Origin: Planctomycetota bacterium
GTDB taxonomy: Bacteria > Planctomycetota > Planctomycetia > Pirellulales > Pirellulaceae
Length of the DNA: 64,000 nt
Direction: 5' to 3'
NCBI GenBank assembly: GCA_016872725.1
Contig: VGZC01000030.1
Coordinates: 1 to 64,000, forward strand
Below, in pieces: positions 43,288-50,774 of this stretch. The position numbers and the translations under genes were made by a program. Position 1 is the first letter of the stretch. The number at the start of each line of letters is the position of its first letter. The notes under the pieces are model-generated. The model did no database searches, was not told the origin of the DNA, and saw nothing but the letters and a program-made list of their open reading frames with translations.

Positions 43288-44565
43288 GTGGATCCATTCG
43301 TTTTCGCCGTCTTCGTGACTGTCTACGCGGGGATGGTGCTTGGCGGCTTGCCTGGTTTGGCCCTCGATCGTTCGGGAGTCGCCTTGCTCGGCGCGATCGC
43401 GCTCGTCGCGTCGGGACGGGTTTCGGCCGAATCGGCGTGGCGGGCGATCGACGTTCCGACGATCGGCCTGCTCTTCGGGTTGATGGTCGTATCGGCCCAA
43501 TTCCGCATCGGTGGGTTCTATGGCCGATTCACGGCATGGCTCGCCGAATACGACGTCGGTCCCGCCCCGCTGCTCGCCTTGGTCATGGCGGCATCGGCCG
43601 CCCTTTCTGCGTTGCTCGCCAACGACATCGTCTGCCTCGCGATGGCGCCGATCCTCGCCGAGGGCTTGGCGCGGCGGGGCCTGGATCCGGTCCCCCATCT
43701 GCTCGCATTGGCCTGCGCCTCGAACATCGGATCGGCGGCGACGCTGATCGGCAATCCACAGAATATGCTCATCGGCCAGGCACTCGACCTCTCCTTCGCC
43801 ACGTATCTGGAGCAGGCCGCCCTACCGACTCTCGCGGGGCTCGCCATCGCCTGGTGGATCATCGCGCGGGCCTATTCGGGGCGATGGGAGCGGGCGGTGC
43901 GCGTCGCCGCCTCCGATGCGCCCGAGTTCCGCGCGTGGCAGACCACCAAGGGGGCCGTCATCCTCACGGCGCTCGTCGCGGCGTATCTCGGAACGTCCGT
44001 TCCCCGCGAGGTCGTCGCGCTCGGCGCCGCCGGGTTGATTCTGACGAGCCGAAAGGTGGCGTCGAGCCGCTATTTCGCGTTTATCGACTGGAACCTGCTC
44101 GTTCTCTTCGCGGGTCTGTTCGTCGTCAACCACGGCGTGCGCGAATCGGGCTTGCTCGACGCGGGATTCGCCGCGATCCGCGAGGCGAAGATCGACATCA
44201 CGCACCCCGCATGGCTCTTCATCTGGACGGTCCTCTTGTCCAATATCGTGTCGAACGTCCCCGCGACCATGCTCCTGCTGCCCGTCGCGACGCATCCGCT
44301 CGCCGGGCCGATCCTGGCGTTGGCGAGCACGCTCGCGGGGAACCTGATCGTGGTGGGGAGCATCGCGAATATCATTGTCCTCGATCAGGCGCGGCGCGTC
44401 GGCGTGGAGATCGGTTGGTGGACGCACGCGCGCATCGGAATCCCCGTGACGCTCGCCACGCTCGCAATCGCCGCGCTATGGCTCGTTGTCCTCGCCTGGA
44501 TGGGGGCGGGCGCCGTAGAATCGGGACAGGTCGGCGCTCCCCTGACGCATTTCGTCCTCCATTAA
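43288..44565 (+). CDS. ArsB/NhaD/SLC13-type anion or Na+/H+ permease
   Basis: 425 residues from a GTG at 43288, 12 bases after top6A. Around ten to twelve membrane segments. Two re-entrant motifs typical of the ion-transporter superfamily are present: ACASNIGSAATLIGNPQNMLIG at about residues 145-165 and its repeat-half counterpart NIVSNVPATMLLLPV with NLIVVGSIANIIVLDQAR near 350-370. The substrate (arsenite, citrate or other dicarboxylate, or Na+/H+) cannot be told by eye. Its last 90 bases overlap, tail to tail, the end of the convergent gene at 44476-45330. Confidence 0.85.
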   Translation: MDPFVFAVFVTVYAGMVLGGLPGLALDRSGVALLGAIALVASGRVSAESAWRAIDVPTIGLLFGLMVVSAQFRIGGFYGRFTAWLAEYDVGPAPLLALVMAASAALSALLANDIVCLAMAPILAEGLARRGLDPVPHLLALACASNIGSAATLIGNPQNMLIGQALDLSFATYLEQAALPTLAGLAIAWWIIARAYSGRWERAVRVAASDAPEFRAWQTTKGAVILTALVAAYLGTSVPREVVALGAAGLILTSRKVASSRYFAFIDWNLLVLFAGLFVVNHGVRESGLLDAGFAAIREAKIDITHPAWLFIWTVLLSNIVSNVPATMLLLPVATHPLAGPILALASTLAGNLIVVGSIANIIVLDQARRVGVEIGWWTHARIGIPVTLATLAIAALWLVVLAWMGAGAVESGQVGAPLTHFVLH

Positions 44566-45330
44566 CTTGATCCGCGCTTCGATCCGCTCCAAACGCCGCA
44601 CGATCCGCGGAACGAGCGTCGGAGTCTCGTCGGCGGGCTGCGGACGGGGAACCACCGGATAGGCGAGTTGGCGCTGGAGCGCGGCGAACAGGAAGAGCGG
44701 GTCCTTCCTTCGATTCGCCCACGCGATCTTGCCTTCCTTGTCTCCGAAGAGGACGGGCTTGTCCGACTCGACGGGATCCTCGCGCCCCGCCGATCGCGTA
44801 CGGTAGTACTTGCTGCGGACATAGAGAAGATCGGCGAAGTCGATGATGCCGATCTGTCGCCGTACCGTCAGGATCCACTCGCGCCACTCGGGTCCGAATA
44901 TCGGATCGTCCGAAACGGCCAAGAGGCCCCGGTCGTAACTCAGCCGGTTCCGCGCCAGCGACTCCAATTGATACATGAACGAGCCGGGGCAGGTCGGCTG
45001 TCCCGTCCGATACTCGGCTTCCGCCTTCAGAATCTGGACGGCGATCCGCATGTCGAACCGCCCCCGTTCGTCCTCGGCCGATTCGACAAGGAACGCCTGG
45101 AACGGCGAAAAATAATGTCTGAGTCGCCGCATCGCGGGCGACATGCAGCCCGCATGATTCAGTTCGTTCAGCAGGAAGTCGATCGCCAGAATCAGTTTGG
45201 TCGTGGCGAGAACCTCGTCCTTCGCCTGGGCGAGCACTTCCTGGATGGGGACGCCGCGCGGGATACGGTCCTGGAGCAAGCCAAAGAAATGAGCCTGCTC
45301 CACGTACTCCTCACGATCAAGCAGGGGCAT
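44476..45330 (-). CDS. Conserved hypothetical protein
   Basis: 284 residues starting MPLLDREEYVEQAHFFGLLQDRI, with GGAG eight bases before the ATG. It is mostly helical and soluble, with no signal peptide. Recognisable blocks are AIDFLLNELNHAGCMSPAMRRLRHYFSPFQ, SYDRGLLAVSDDPIFGPEWREWI and DFADLLYVRSKYY; a short coiled coil (RRLERIEARIKLMEDEM) precedes the C-terminus. I do not recognise the family. It starts 23 bases after the esterase stop, so the two are probably one operon. Its 3' end overlaps the convergent permease by 90 bases. Confidence 0.7.
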   Translation of the reverse strand: MPLLDREEYVEQAHFFGLLQDRIPRGVPIQEVLAQAKDEVLATTKLILAIDFLLNELNHAGCMSPAMRRLRHYFSPFQAFLVESAEDERGRFDMRIAVQILKAEAEYRTGQPTCPGSFMYQLESLARNRLSYDRGLLAVSDDPIFGPEWREWILTVRRQIGIIDFADLLYVRSKYYRTRSAGREDPVESDKPVLFGDKEGKIAWANRRKDPLFLFAALQRQLAYPVVPRPQPADETPTLVPRIVRRLERIEARIKLMEDEMRQGSADLSRFYGARPHPGEDNEP

Positions 45331-45353
45331 TCGCGTGACTCCGGCCTCGGGTT

Positions 45354-46337
45354 TCACGAGTTCGGCTCGTGTTCCGGCGCCCGCGTTCCGTTCGGCGCGG
45401 CGTTCGAACCGGTCGGCTCCGGACCATGCGTCGACCCTTCGGGACGTTTGTCGCGCGAGAACACGCCGTCGAGAAACCGAACGGCCTCGCGTGGCGGGTC
45501 GTCGGAGAAAAACGTCGAGACATGTCCGGCATCCGGTAGCACGCGCAGCACGGCTTGGCCGCCGACCCGCTCGACCTCGGACGCCAAACGACGCGGACTC
45601 GATACGGGGACCATTCGATCGGCCCCACCATGGAAGAGGAACAGCGGCGGGTCGTCGGGCGATACGAAGCTGATCGGCGCGGCGGACCGATAGGCGTCGG
45701 GCACTTCCGCGCGGGTCCCGCCCAGGAAGTACGATACCAAACCGCTCTGTTCGGCGACCCAATCGAATTCGCACACCGCGCCGCCGGCCACGATCGCGCG
45801 GGGACGAGGCAAGCCGGACGGACGGGATTCGGTCGATTCGTCGAGCGGTCCGAGGCCGAGCAGGCACGCGAGATGGCCTCCCGCGGAGTAGCCATAGACG
45901 GCGAGCCGTCCGCGGTCGAATCCGTGATCGGGCGCATGGCCGCAGAGCCATGCCCACGCGGCGCGGCAATCGTTGATCTGCGCCGGATGCCTGTGCTTGG
46001 GCGCCAGGCGGTAGTCGATGTTCACGACCGCGTAACCCGCTCGGGCGACCGCGTTCGCGTGATGGACCATGTTCCAGCGCGACCCGGACATCCAGGCCCC
46101 GCCGTGGATCATCAGAACGGTGGGGACGGGCCTCGCGAACCGCGCCGGCGGCAGGTAGAGATCGGCGAGCAGCGATTCGCCGCCGCGCCGCGCGAACGGA
46201 ACGGCTCGGATCCGCTGGATATCGTCTTCCGACCGAGCGGCGTGGCCGTCCAGAAACACGAAGGCCGCCGCGCCGACAACGACAAGAAGAGCGGCCATCC
46301 GAACAGGCCGTGACTCGCGATTCCCCCGCGTTCCCAT
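45354..46337 (-). CDS. Exported alpha/beta-hydrolase (esterase of the BD-FAE/HSL type)
   Basis: 327 residues from the ATG at 46337, with GGGGAG seven bases upstream (a TTG at 46340 is adjacent). Signal peptide MAALLVVVGAAAFVFLDGHA. Oxyanion motif HGGAW, nucleophile GYSAGG (Ser), acid in HGGADRMVP (Asp), and His in AGHVS complete the triad. The lid-free layout and YRLAPKHRHPAQINDCRAAWAWL are those of carbohydrate-ester or lipid esterases. With several glycosidases and a sulfatase in the window a carbohydrate deacetylase role is plausible but unproven. The C-terminal 35 residues are low-complexity. Confidence 0.88.
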   Translation of the reverse strand: MGTRGNRESRPVRMAALLVVVGAAAFVFLDGHAARSEDDIQRIRAVPFARRGGESLLADLYLPPARFARPVPTVLMIHGGAWMSGSRWNMVHHANAVARAGYAVVNIDYRLAPKHRHPAQINDCRAAWAWLCGHAPDHGFDRGRLAVYGYSAGGHLACLLGLGPLDESTESRPSGLPRPRAIVAGGAVCEFDWVAEQSGLVSYFLGGTRAEVPDAYRSAAPISFVSPDDPPLFLFHGGADRMVPVSSPRRLASEVERVGGQAVLRVLPDAGHVSTFFSDDPPREAVRFLDGVFSRDKRPEGSTHGPEPTGSNAAPNGTRAPEHEPNS

Positions 46338-46469
46338 CAACGTGCTCCCCGCCGATGCCGTGGACCGGTCCCGCGATGCGGCGCCCCATCGAACGCATCG
46401 CCAAAGAACGCATCGTCACACGGCCAACGATCGCCCGGCCGGACGGCCGGGTCGCATCGGATCGCCTTA

Positions 46470-46486
46470 CCGGCTATTCTAGCCGG
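46470..46486. promoter_or_regulatory. Perfect palindrome in the ribBA promoter region
   Basis: CCGGCTATTCTAGCCGG: 6-base arms with a 5-base centre containing the -10-like TATTCT. It lies 36 bases before the ribBA start and could be an operator. No FMN riboswitch is seen. Confidence 0.35.
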
Positions 46487-46487
46487 A

Positions 46488-46526
46488 ATGGTTCAGCAAA
46501 GGCAGATCAGCGAGGCGGCAAGGTGA
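46488..46526 (+). CDS. Possible 12-codon leader peptide before ribBA
   Basis: ATG at 46488 opens MVQQRQISEAAR and stops at a TGA that overlaps the ribBA GTG start (GTGA). The exact overlap suggests translational coupling, but a frame this short could arise by chance and it has no clear ribosome site of its own. Confidence 0.25.
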   Translation: MVQQRQISEAAR

Positions 46527-47752
46527 CGCAGTTTTCGAGTATCCCGTCGGCGGTCGAGGCCATCGGTCGCGGAGAAGTCGTGATCGTGGTCGACGCGGAG
46601 GACCGCGAGAACGAAGGGGACTTCATTTGCTCGGCCGAGAAGGCGACGACCGAAAACGTCAACTTCCTCATCAAGGGCGGCGGTATCCCGTGCTTGGCCA
46701 TTCTGCCCGACGTTTGTGAACGATTGAAGCTCCACCCGGTCGTCGATCAGAACACGACTCCGCTCGGGACGGCCTACGTAACGCCAATCGACCACCGTAC
46801 CTCGAAGACGGGCATCACGGCGGAGGAACGGGCGAGGACAATCCGCGAGGCCGTGTCGCCATCGAGCGCGGCGGCGGACTTCGTGAAGCCGGGCCACGTG
46901 TTGCCGCTCGTCGCGAAGGAAGGCGGCGTGCTTCGGCGCGCGGGCCACACGGAGGCGTCGGTCGATCTGGCTCGCATGGCCGGCCTGACACCTGCCGGCG
47001 TCTTGTGCGAGGTGCTCAACGAGCGGGGCGAGCGGGCGACGCGCGACGAGTTGATCGCGATCGCCGCCCGGCATCGACTCGCCATCATCTCGATCGAGGA
47101 GTTGATCGCCTATCGGCGTTTGAGCGAGAAACTCGTGCAGCGTGTCGCGGAAGCCGACTTGCCGACCCGATTCGGACCCTTTCGCATTGCCGTCTATTCG
47201 GTCAAGTACGAATTGCAGGAGCCGATCGTTCTGGTCATGGGCGATCCGGCCGCCTCGCCTTCCCCGCCGCTCGTCCGCATGCATTCGAGCTGCTTCACGG
47301 GAGACCTGATCGCGTCGCTCCGCTGCGACTGCGGCGATCAGCTTCGGATGGCCCTCGAACGGATCGGCACCGAAGGCCAAGGCGTGCTCGTCTACCTTCC
47401 CCAGGAGGGACGCGGGATCGGGCTCACCGGGAAGATCCGCGCCTACGCGCTCCAGGATGACGGGCTCGATACGGTCGAGGCGAACCACGCGCTCGGCTAC
47501 AAGGCCGACATGCGCGACTACGGGATAGGAATCCAGATTCTCAAGGACCTTGGGCTCACCCGCATCCGCCTGCTCACCAATAACCGCAAGAAGGTCGACG
47601 CGCTCTTCAACGCTCGGGGATTCGGACTCGATGTCGTGGATCAGATTCCCCTTTGTCCCGCCCCCAACGCACACAATGCCCAGTACCTGGCGACCAAGCG
47701 AGCCAAGTTGGGCCATCTGCTCCCCGAGTCGCTCGAAGGGCTGGAAAGCTGA
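46523..47752 (+). CDS. ribBA: Bifunctional 3,4-dihydroxy-2-butanone-4-phosphate synthase / GTP cyclohydrolase II
   Basis: 409 residues from GTG 46523, the usual place for this family's start (VTQFSSIPSAVEAI). It provides both precursors of riboflavin. Residues 1-200: DHBP synthase with DAEDRENEGDF, HTSK-type site DHRTSKTGITAEERA and RAGHTEASVDLARMAG. Residues about 205-400: GTP cyclohydrolase II with the zinc cysteines in RMHSSCFTGDLIASLRCDCGDQL, LPQEGRGIGL and LLTNNRKKV. All key residues are present. The frame is open upstream to 46310, but that part is not conserved and overlaps the esterase start on the other strand. Confidence 0.96.
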   Translation: MTQFSSIPSAVEAIGRGEVVIVVDAEDRENEGDFICSAEKATTENVNFLIKGGGIPCLAILPDVCERLKLHPVVDQNTTPLGTAYVTPIDHRTSKTGITAEERARTIREAVSPSSAAADFVKPGHVLPLVAKEGGVLRRAGHTEASVDLARMAGLTPAGVLCEVLNERGERATRDELIAIAARHRLAIISIEELIAYRRLSEKLVQRVAEADLPTRFGPFRIAVYSVKYELQEPIVLVMGDPAASPSPPLVRMHSSCFTGDLIASLRCDCGDQLRMALERIGTEGQGVLVYLPQEGRGIGLTGKIRAYALQDDGLDTVEANHALGYKADMRDYGIGIQILKDLGLTRIRLLTNNRKKVDALFNARGFGLDVVDQIPLCPAPNAHNAQYLATKRAKLGHLLPESLEGLES

Positions 47753-47756
47753 CCGA

Positions 47757-47784
47757 CGAGCGCCGGTTGGGGAAACGGCGCTCG
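47757..47784 (+). terminator. GC-rich hairpin after ribBA
   Basis: CGAGCGCCG pairs perfectly with CGGCGCTCG around a GTTGGGGAAA loop, five bases after the ribBA stop. There is no T-tract, so it is terminator-like rather than a classical intrinsic terminator. Confidence 0.5.
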
Positions 47785-47879
47785 ACGCGCCGCGCCGACG
47801 CGGCGGCATCGAGCGACGTGTCGCATGGAATCGGGAAGGCGGGTTATTCCGTTTGTAGGGGCGCCGTGTTCGCCGTGTT

Positions 47880-47901
47880 GCCCGGAATCACCATTCCGGG
47901 C
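47880..47901. repeat. Perfect GC-rich hairpin, REP-like
   Basis: Arms GCCCGGAAT and ATTCCGGGC with loop CACC in the region between ribBA and the TPR protein. It differs in sequence from the paired palindromes at 3.4-4.2 kb. It may be a second terminator or a single dispersed repeat copy. Confidence 0.45.
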
Positions 47902-48035
47902 CCGCGTGTTGCCGAATCGCGACGTAGGATTGGTTAGCCGCCTGAAGCGCCATGGGATTGGCGCGACGGACTTTCGGAATGGATGCGGGGCGGAACCTTG
48001 CCATACCCGCTCCGTGAGTTCCGCGTCCCCGCACC

Positions 48036-49238
48036 ATGTCCATCATCCCTTGTGTCCCTTTCGGATCGGCGTTCCGGGCCGTGCTCTGGACGTGCGCGTT
48101 CCTCCCGGTCGTCGCGTCGGCCGGCGAATCGGGCGTGTCGCTCGAACGCCGCATGCTCCGTGACGCGGGTGACGGCGAGCTCGACGCCTTCTCGCTGCTC
48201 GACGCGGCCGTCGTCGCGAACGGGATCGACTCGTTCGACGATTGCCGCCGATGGACCCGGATCGTGGACGACGCCGCGTCGGCGATGGCGCCGCGCGTCG
48301 AGCCGATCGAAGGGCGCCGGGATCGGGCGGCCGTCCTGCTCGCCGCGATGCACAAACAACTGCTCCGCGGCGAGTATCGCGCCGAATGCACCGATCTCCA
48401 AAAAACGCTCTCCACCGGAAACTATAACTGCGTCAGCGCCACGATCGTGTTCCACGCCCTTTGCCGGCGGTTTGGAATCGAGCCGGTGGCCGTGGCGACG
48501 CCGACGCACGTCTATACCCGCATCGTCACGGAACTCGGGCCGATCGATGTCCAGACCACATGCCCCCGCTGGTTCGAGCTCAGCGCCGATCAGCGCGAGG
48601 CGGTTACGCCACCGACGGCCGGAACGCCCCGCGAGATCTCGGATGTCGAGCTGATCGCGAAAGTGTACTACAACCAGGGCGTGCGCTGCCTCGAATCGAA
48701 TCGGTTCGAACAGGCGGAACGGGCTTTCGACCGAAGCCTGCTCCTCGATCCGCGGGACGCGCTCGCCAATGAGAACCTGCTCGCGACGCTCAACAATTGG
48801 GCCCTTGCGTGCTGCGACGGCGAGGAGTTCGAGCAGGCGGTCCGCCTGCTCGACCGCGGCAGGCGGATTGACCGGACGTACGCGGCGTTCGGCGCGAATG
48901 AACTGCACGTCTACCAGCGCTGGGCCCAATGCCATTGCCGATCGGGGGATTTTGAAAGTGCGATCGATGTCTTGAGGGACGGCGCGTCGCGGCGGCCCGA
49001 CGCGCCCCTCTTCCGCGACGGGCCGGTCGCCGTCTATCGGATGTGGGCCAAGTCACTTGCAAGAGGCGGGCGGACGAGCGAAGCGGCCCGCGTGCTGGCC
49101 CGCGCGCTCGAAGCCTATCCGGACCAACCCGAACTCGTGGCGGACCATGGGCGCATCGAGTCGGTATCGGCCGCGGGCCAGGCGGGCACACGGGCGGGCG
49201 ACACACGACTGCGCGCCGAAGGCCCGACGGGCGAATAG
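48036..49238 (+). CDS. Exported transglutaminase-like protein with TPR repeats
   Basis: 400 residues with a signal peptide (VLWTCAFLPVVASAGE). Residues about 125-185 are a transglutaminase/cysteine-protease-like domain: STGNYNCVSATIVFHALCRRFGIEPVAVATPTHVYTRI followed by IDVQTT, giving the Cys, His, Asp order of the triad. From about residue 205, helical TPR-type repeats (YYNQGVRCLESNRFEQAERAFDRSLLLDP, WAQCHCRSGDFESAIDVLRDG, ARGGRTSEAARVLARALEAYP) mediate protein contacts. Function unknown; this combination occurs in bacterial SirB1-like proteins. No ribosome site is visible before the ATG. Confidence 0.78.
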   Translation: MSIIPCVPFGSAFRAVLWTCAFLPVVASAGESGVSLERRMLRDAGDGELDAFSLLDAAVVANGIDSFDDCRRWTRIVDDAASAMAPRVEPIEGRRDRAAVLLAAMHKQLLRGEYRAECTDLQKTLSTGNYNCVSATIVFHALCRRFGIEPVAVATPTHVYTRIVTELGPIDVQTTCPRWFELSADQREAVTPPTAGTPREISDVELIAKVYYNQGVRCLESNRFEQAERAFDRSLLLDPRDALANENLLATLNNWALACCDGEEFEQAVRLLDRGRRIDRTYAAFGANELHVYQRWAQCHCRSGDFESAIDVLRDGASRRPDAPLFRDGPVAVYRMWAKSLARGGRTSEAARVLARALEAYPDQPELVADHGRIESVSAAGQAGTRAGDTRLRAEGPTGE

Positions 49239-49474
49239 GCCGGTTGATTTGACCTCCCCGGTTTCCCGACCTAGGTTTGCAATGCGGCGCGGCGGTCGCC
49301 TCCGGCCAGGCGGCATCCGCCACCGAGGCCGGTCCCACCCGGCGAATGCCCCATTCCCCGCGATTCCACAGTGACAGGTTCATGTCATTCACGGGGGAAG
49401 CCCGCGTCGTCGTGCGGCAAGTTGGTCGCGACGGCTGAACACCCGAATATGCTCCGCGGTCGCGAGGTCGCACG

Positions 49475-49939
49475 ATGGCCACGACACTCGACTCGATTTC
49501 GTTGATCGCCCGTCCGCTCGCGCCGGACCCCGAACGCGCCGCGCGGGCCGACGCATTGCGGCGCATCGTGGGACGGGTCATGGCGAACGCGACGCCGAGT
49601 CGTGTCTACGCCGAGCGAAGGTCGGACCGGCGGTTTCCATTCGCCGTGCCGCTCCTCCTGACGCCGCTCGACGCGCACGGGGGGCGGCGCGACGGCGACG
49701 CGGTTTCGGTCATCGGACGCCACCTTTCCGACGGCGGACTCGACTTCTACCACAACGCGCCGATTCCCAGCCGCTACATGATCGCGTGGCTTCCGGTCGA
49801 AGGCGAACGATCCGTCGGCGTCGTCCTCGAACTCACCTGGTGCCGATTCAGCGGACTCGGATGGTATGAAAACGGGGGCAAGTTCGTCGCGCCGCCACGT
49901 CGTATGACCGTGGACCTCGAATGGCGACCCCGGTATTGA
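49475..49939 (+). CDS. PilZ-domain protein
   Basis: 154 residues, cytoplasmic. PilZ domains bind cyclic di-GMP through an RxxxR loop and a (D/N)xSxxG strand. Here the arginine motif is ERRSDRRFPF at about residues 48-57, and the second motif is HLSDGGLDFYH at about 89-99, where His replaces the usual Asp/Asn. Binding may be retained or weakened. The rest (WCRFSGLGWYENGGKFV) is typical of planctomycete PilZ proteins. It probably relays second-messenger signals to motility or surface proteins. Confidence 0.82.
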   Translation: MATTLDSISLIARPLAPDPERAARADALRRIVGRVMANATPSRVYAERRSDRRFPFAVPLLLTPLDAHGGRRDGDAVSVIGRHLSDGGLDFYHNAPIPSRYMIAWLPVEGERSVGVVLELTWCRFSGLGWYENGGKFVAPPRRMTVDLEWRPRY

Positions 49940-49941
49940 GG

Positions 49942-50130
49942 ATGCTGTTCCCCAAGGGGCACATCAGAGTGTACAACTTGGTTTTCCGCAAGCCGTCCGC
50001 CGAAGGCGAACCTTCTCTGGGATGGTTGGTGGGCCAAGGCACCGAGCAATGGGAAGAGTACCTCGATGCGGATTCGTCCGCGGGGTTGATTCCCGGCGCT
50101 CGGCGAGTTGAGGATCTGGTTGTTTCATGA
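49942..50130 (+). CDS. Small hypothetical protein
   Basis: About 62 residues from ATG 49942 (MLFPKGHIRVYNLVFRKPS), just after the PilZ stop, ending in an ATGA overlap with the next gene. The base composition is less GC-rich than the neighbours. Composition (FRKPSAEGEPSLGWLVGQ, EQWEEYLDADS) looks protein-like, but I do not recognise it. It may be the remnant of an antitoxin-type gene, given the HicA-like start of the next ORF (speculative). Confidence 0.4.
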   Translation: MLFPKGHIRVYNLVFRKPSAEGEPSLGWLVGQGTEQWEEYLDADSSAGLIPGARRVEDLVVS

Positions 50131-50657
50131 ACAGCGTCGACCTCATCAAGACGATTGAAGAATTCGGTTGTCGACCTGAGCACGTTTCGGACCACGATGC
50201 GGTCCGTCAAATCAACACCCAGGCTTTCGGCGGAGCAAGCGAGGCCTTGCTGGTCGACAGGCTGCGAGGGTGCCCGGGAAGCATCTCATTGGTGGCCACT
50301 GTGGCGGACGCCGTGGTCGGCCACATCCTTTTCACGGCGGCGACAGTCGTGGGGAAGGATACGCGAGTAGCCGGGTTGGGGCCGATGGCTGTCGACCCGC
50401 TCCGACAGCGCCGCGGCATCGGTTCGGCGATGGTACTGCGCGGGCTCGATGAGTGTCGTCGAGCGGGATACGGGGCAGTCGTGGTAGTGGGCCATGCCGA
50501 GTACTACCCTCGCTTCGGGTTTCGGCGGGGCAGCAGCTTCGGGCTTCGGTGTCAGTTTGACGTTCCAGACGAGGTGTTCATGGCTACGGAGTTGCGGCCA
50601 GGCGTCCTGTCGAGCGGCGGCGAGTTGCAGTATGATCCGGCGTTCTCGCAGACGTAG
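50127..50657 (+). CDS. GNAT-family N-acetyltransferase with an odd N-terminus
   Basis: 176 residues. From about residue 17 it is a YhbS-like GNAT: RPEHVSDHDAVRQINTQAFGG, the acetyl-CoA loop VDPLRQRRGIGSAMV (R/QxxGxG/A) and AEYYPRFGFRRG. It transfers acetyl from acetyl-CoA to an unknown amine. The first 15 residues (MNSVDLIKTIEEFGC) are not GNAT-like and resemble the N-terminal helix of HicA toxins, so the gene may have captured a toxin start codon. It overlaps the preceding small ORF by ATGA. Confidence 0.82.
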   Translation: MNSVDLIKTIEEFGCRPEHVSDHDAVRQINTQAFGGASEALLVDRLRGCPGSISLVATVADAVVGHILFTAATVVGKDTRVAGLGPMAVDPLRQRRGIGSAMVLRGLDECRRAGYGAVVVVGHAEYYPRFGFRRGSSFGLRCQFDVPDEVFMATELRPGVLSSGGELQYDPAFSQT

Positions 50658-50774
50658 GCATCCGGCTGACATGCCGCCGAACAACGAAGGTAACGAAGAA
50701 GGGGCAGGAATCCGATACTCGAAGCATGACGAAATCGGGCCGCTTCAATATCGCGCGCAAGCGGGATCGGACGC

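Noticed and set aside
46310-46522. N-terminal extension of RibBA
   Set aside because: The extra 71 codons are Arg/Pro-rich, not conserved in the family, and overlap the start of the divergent esterase.
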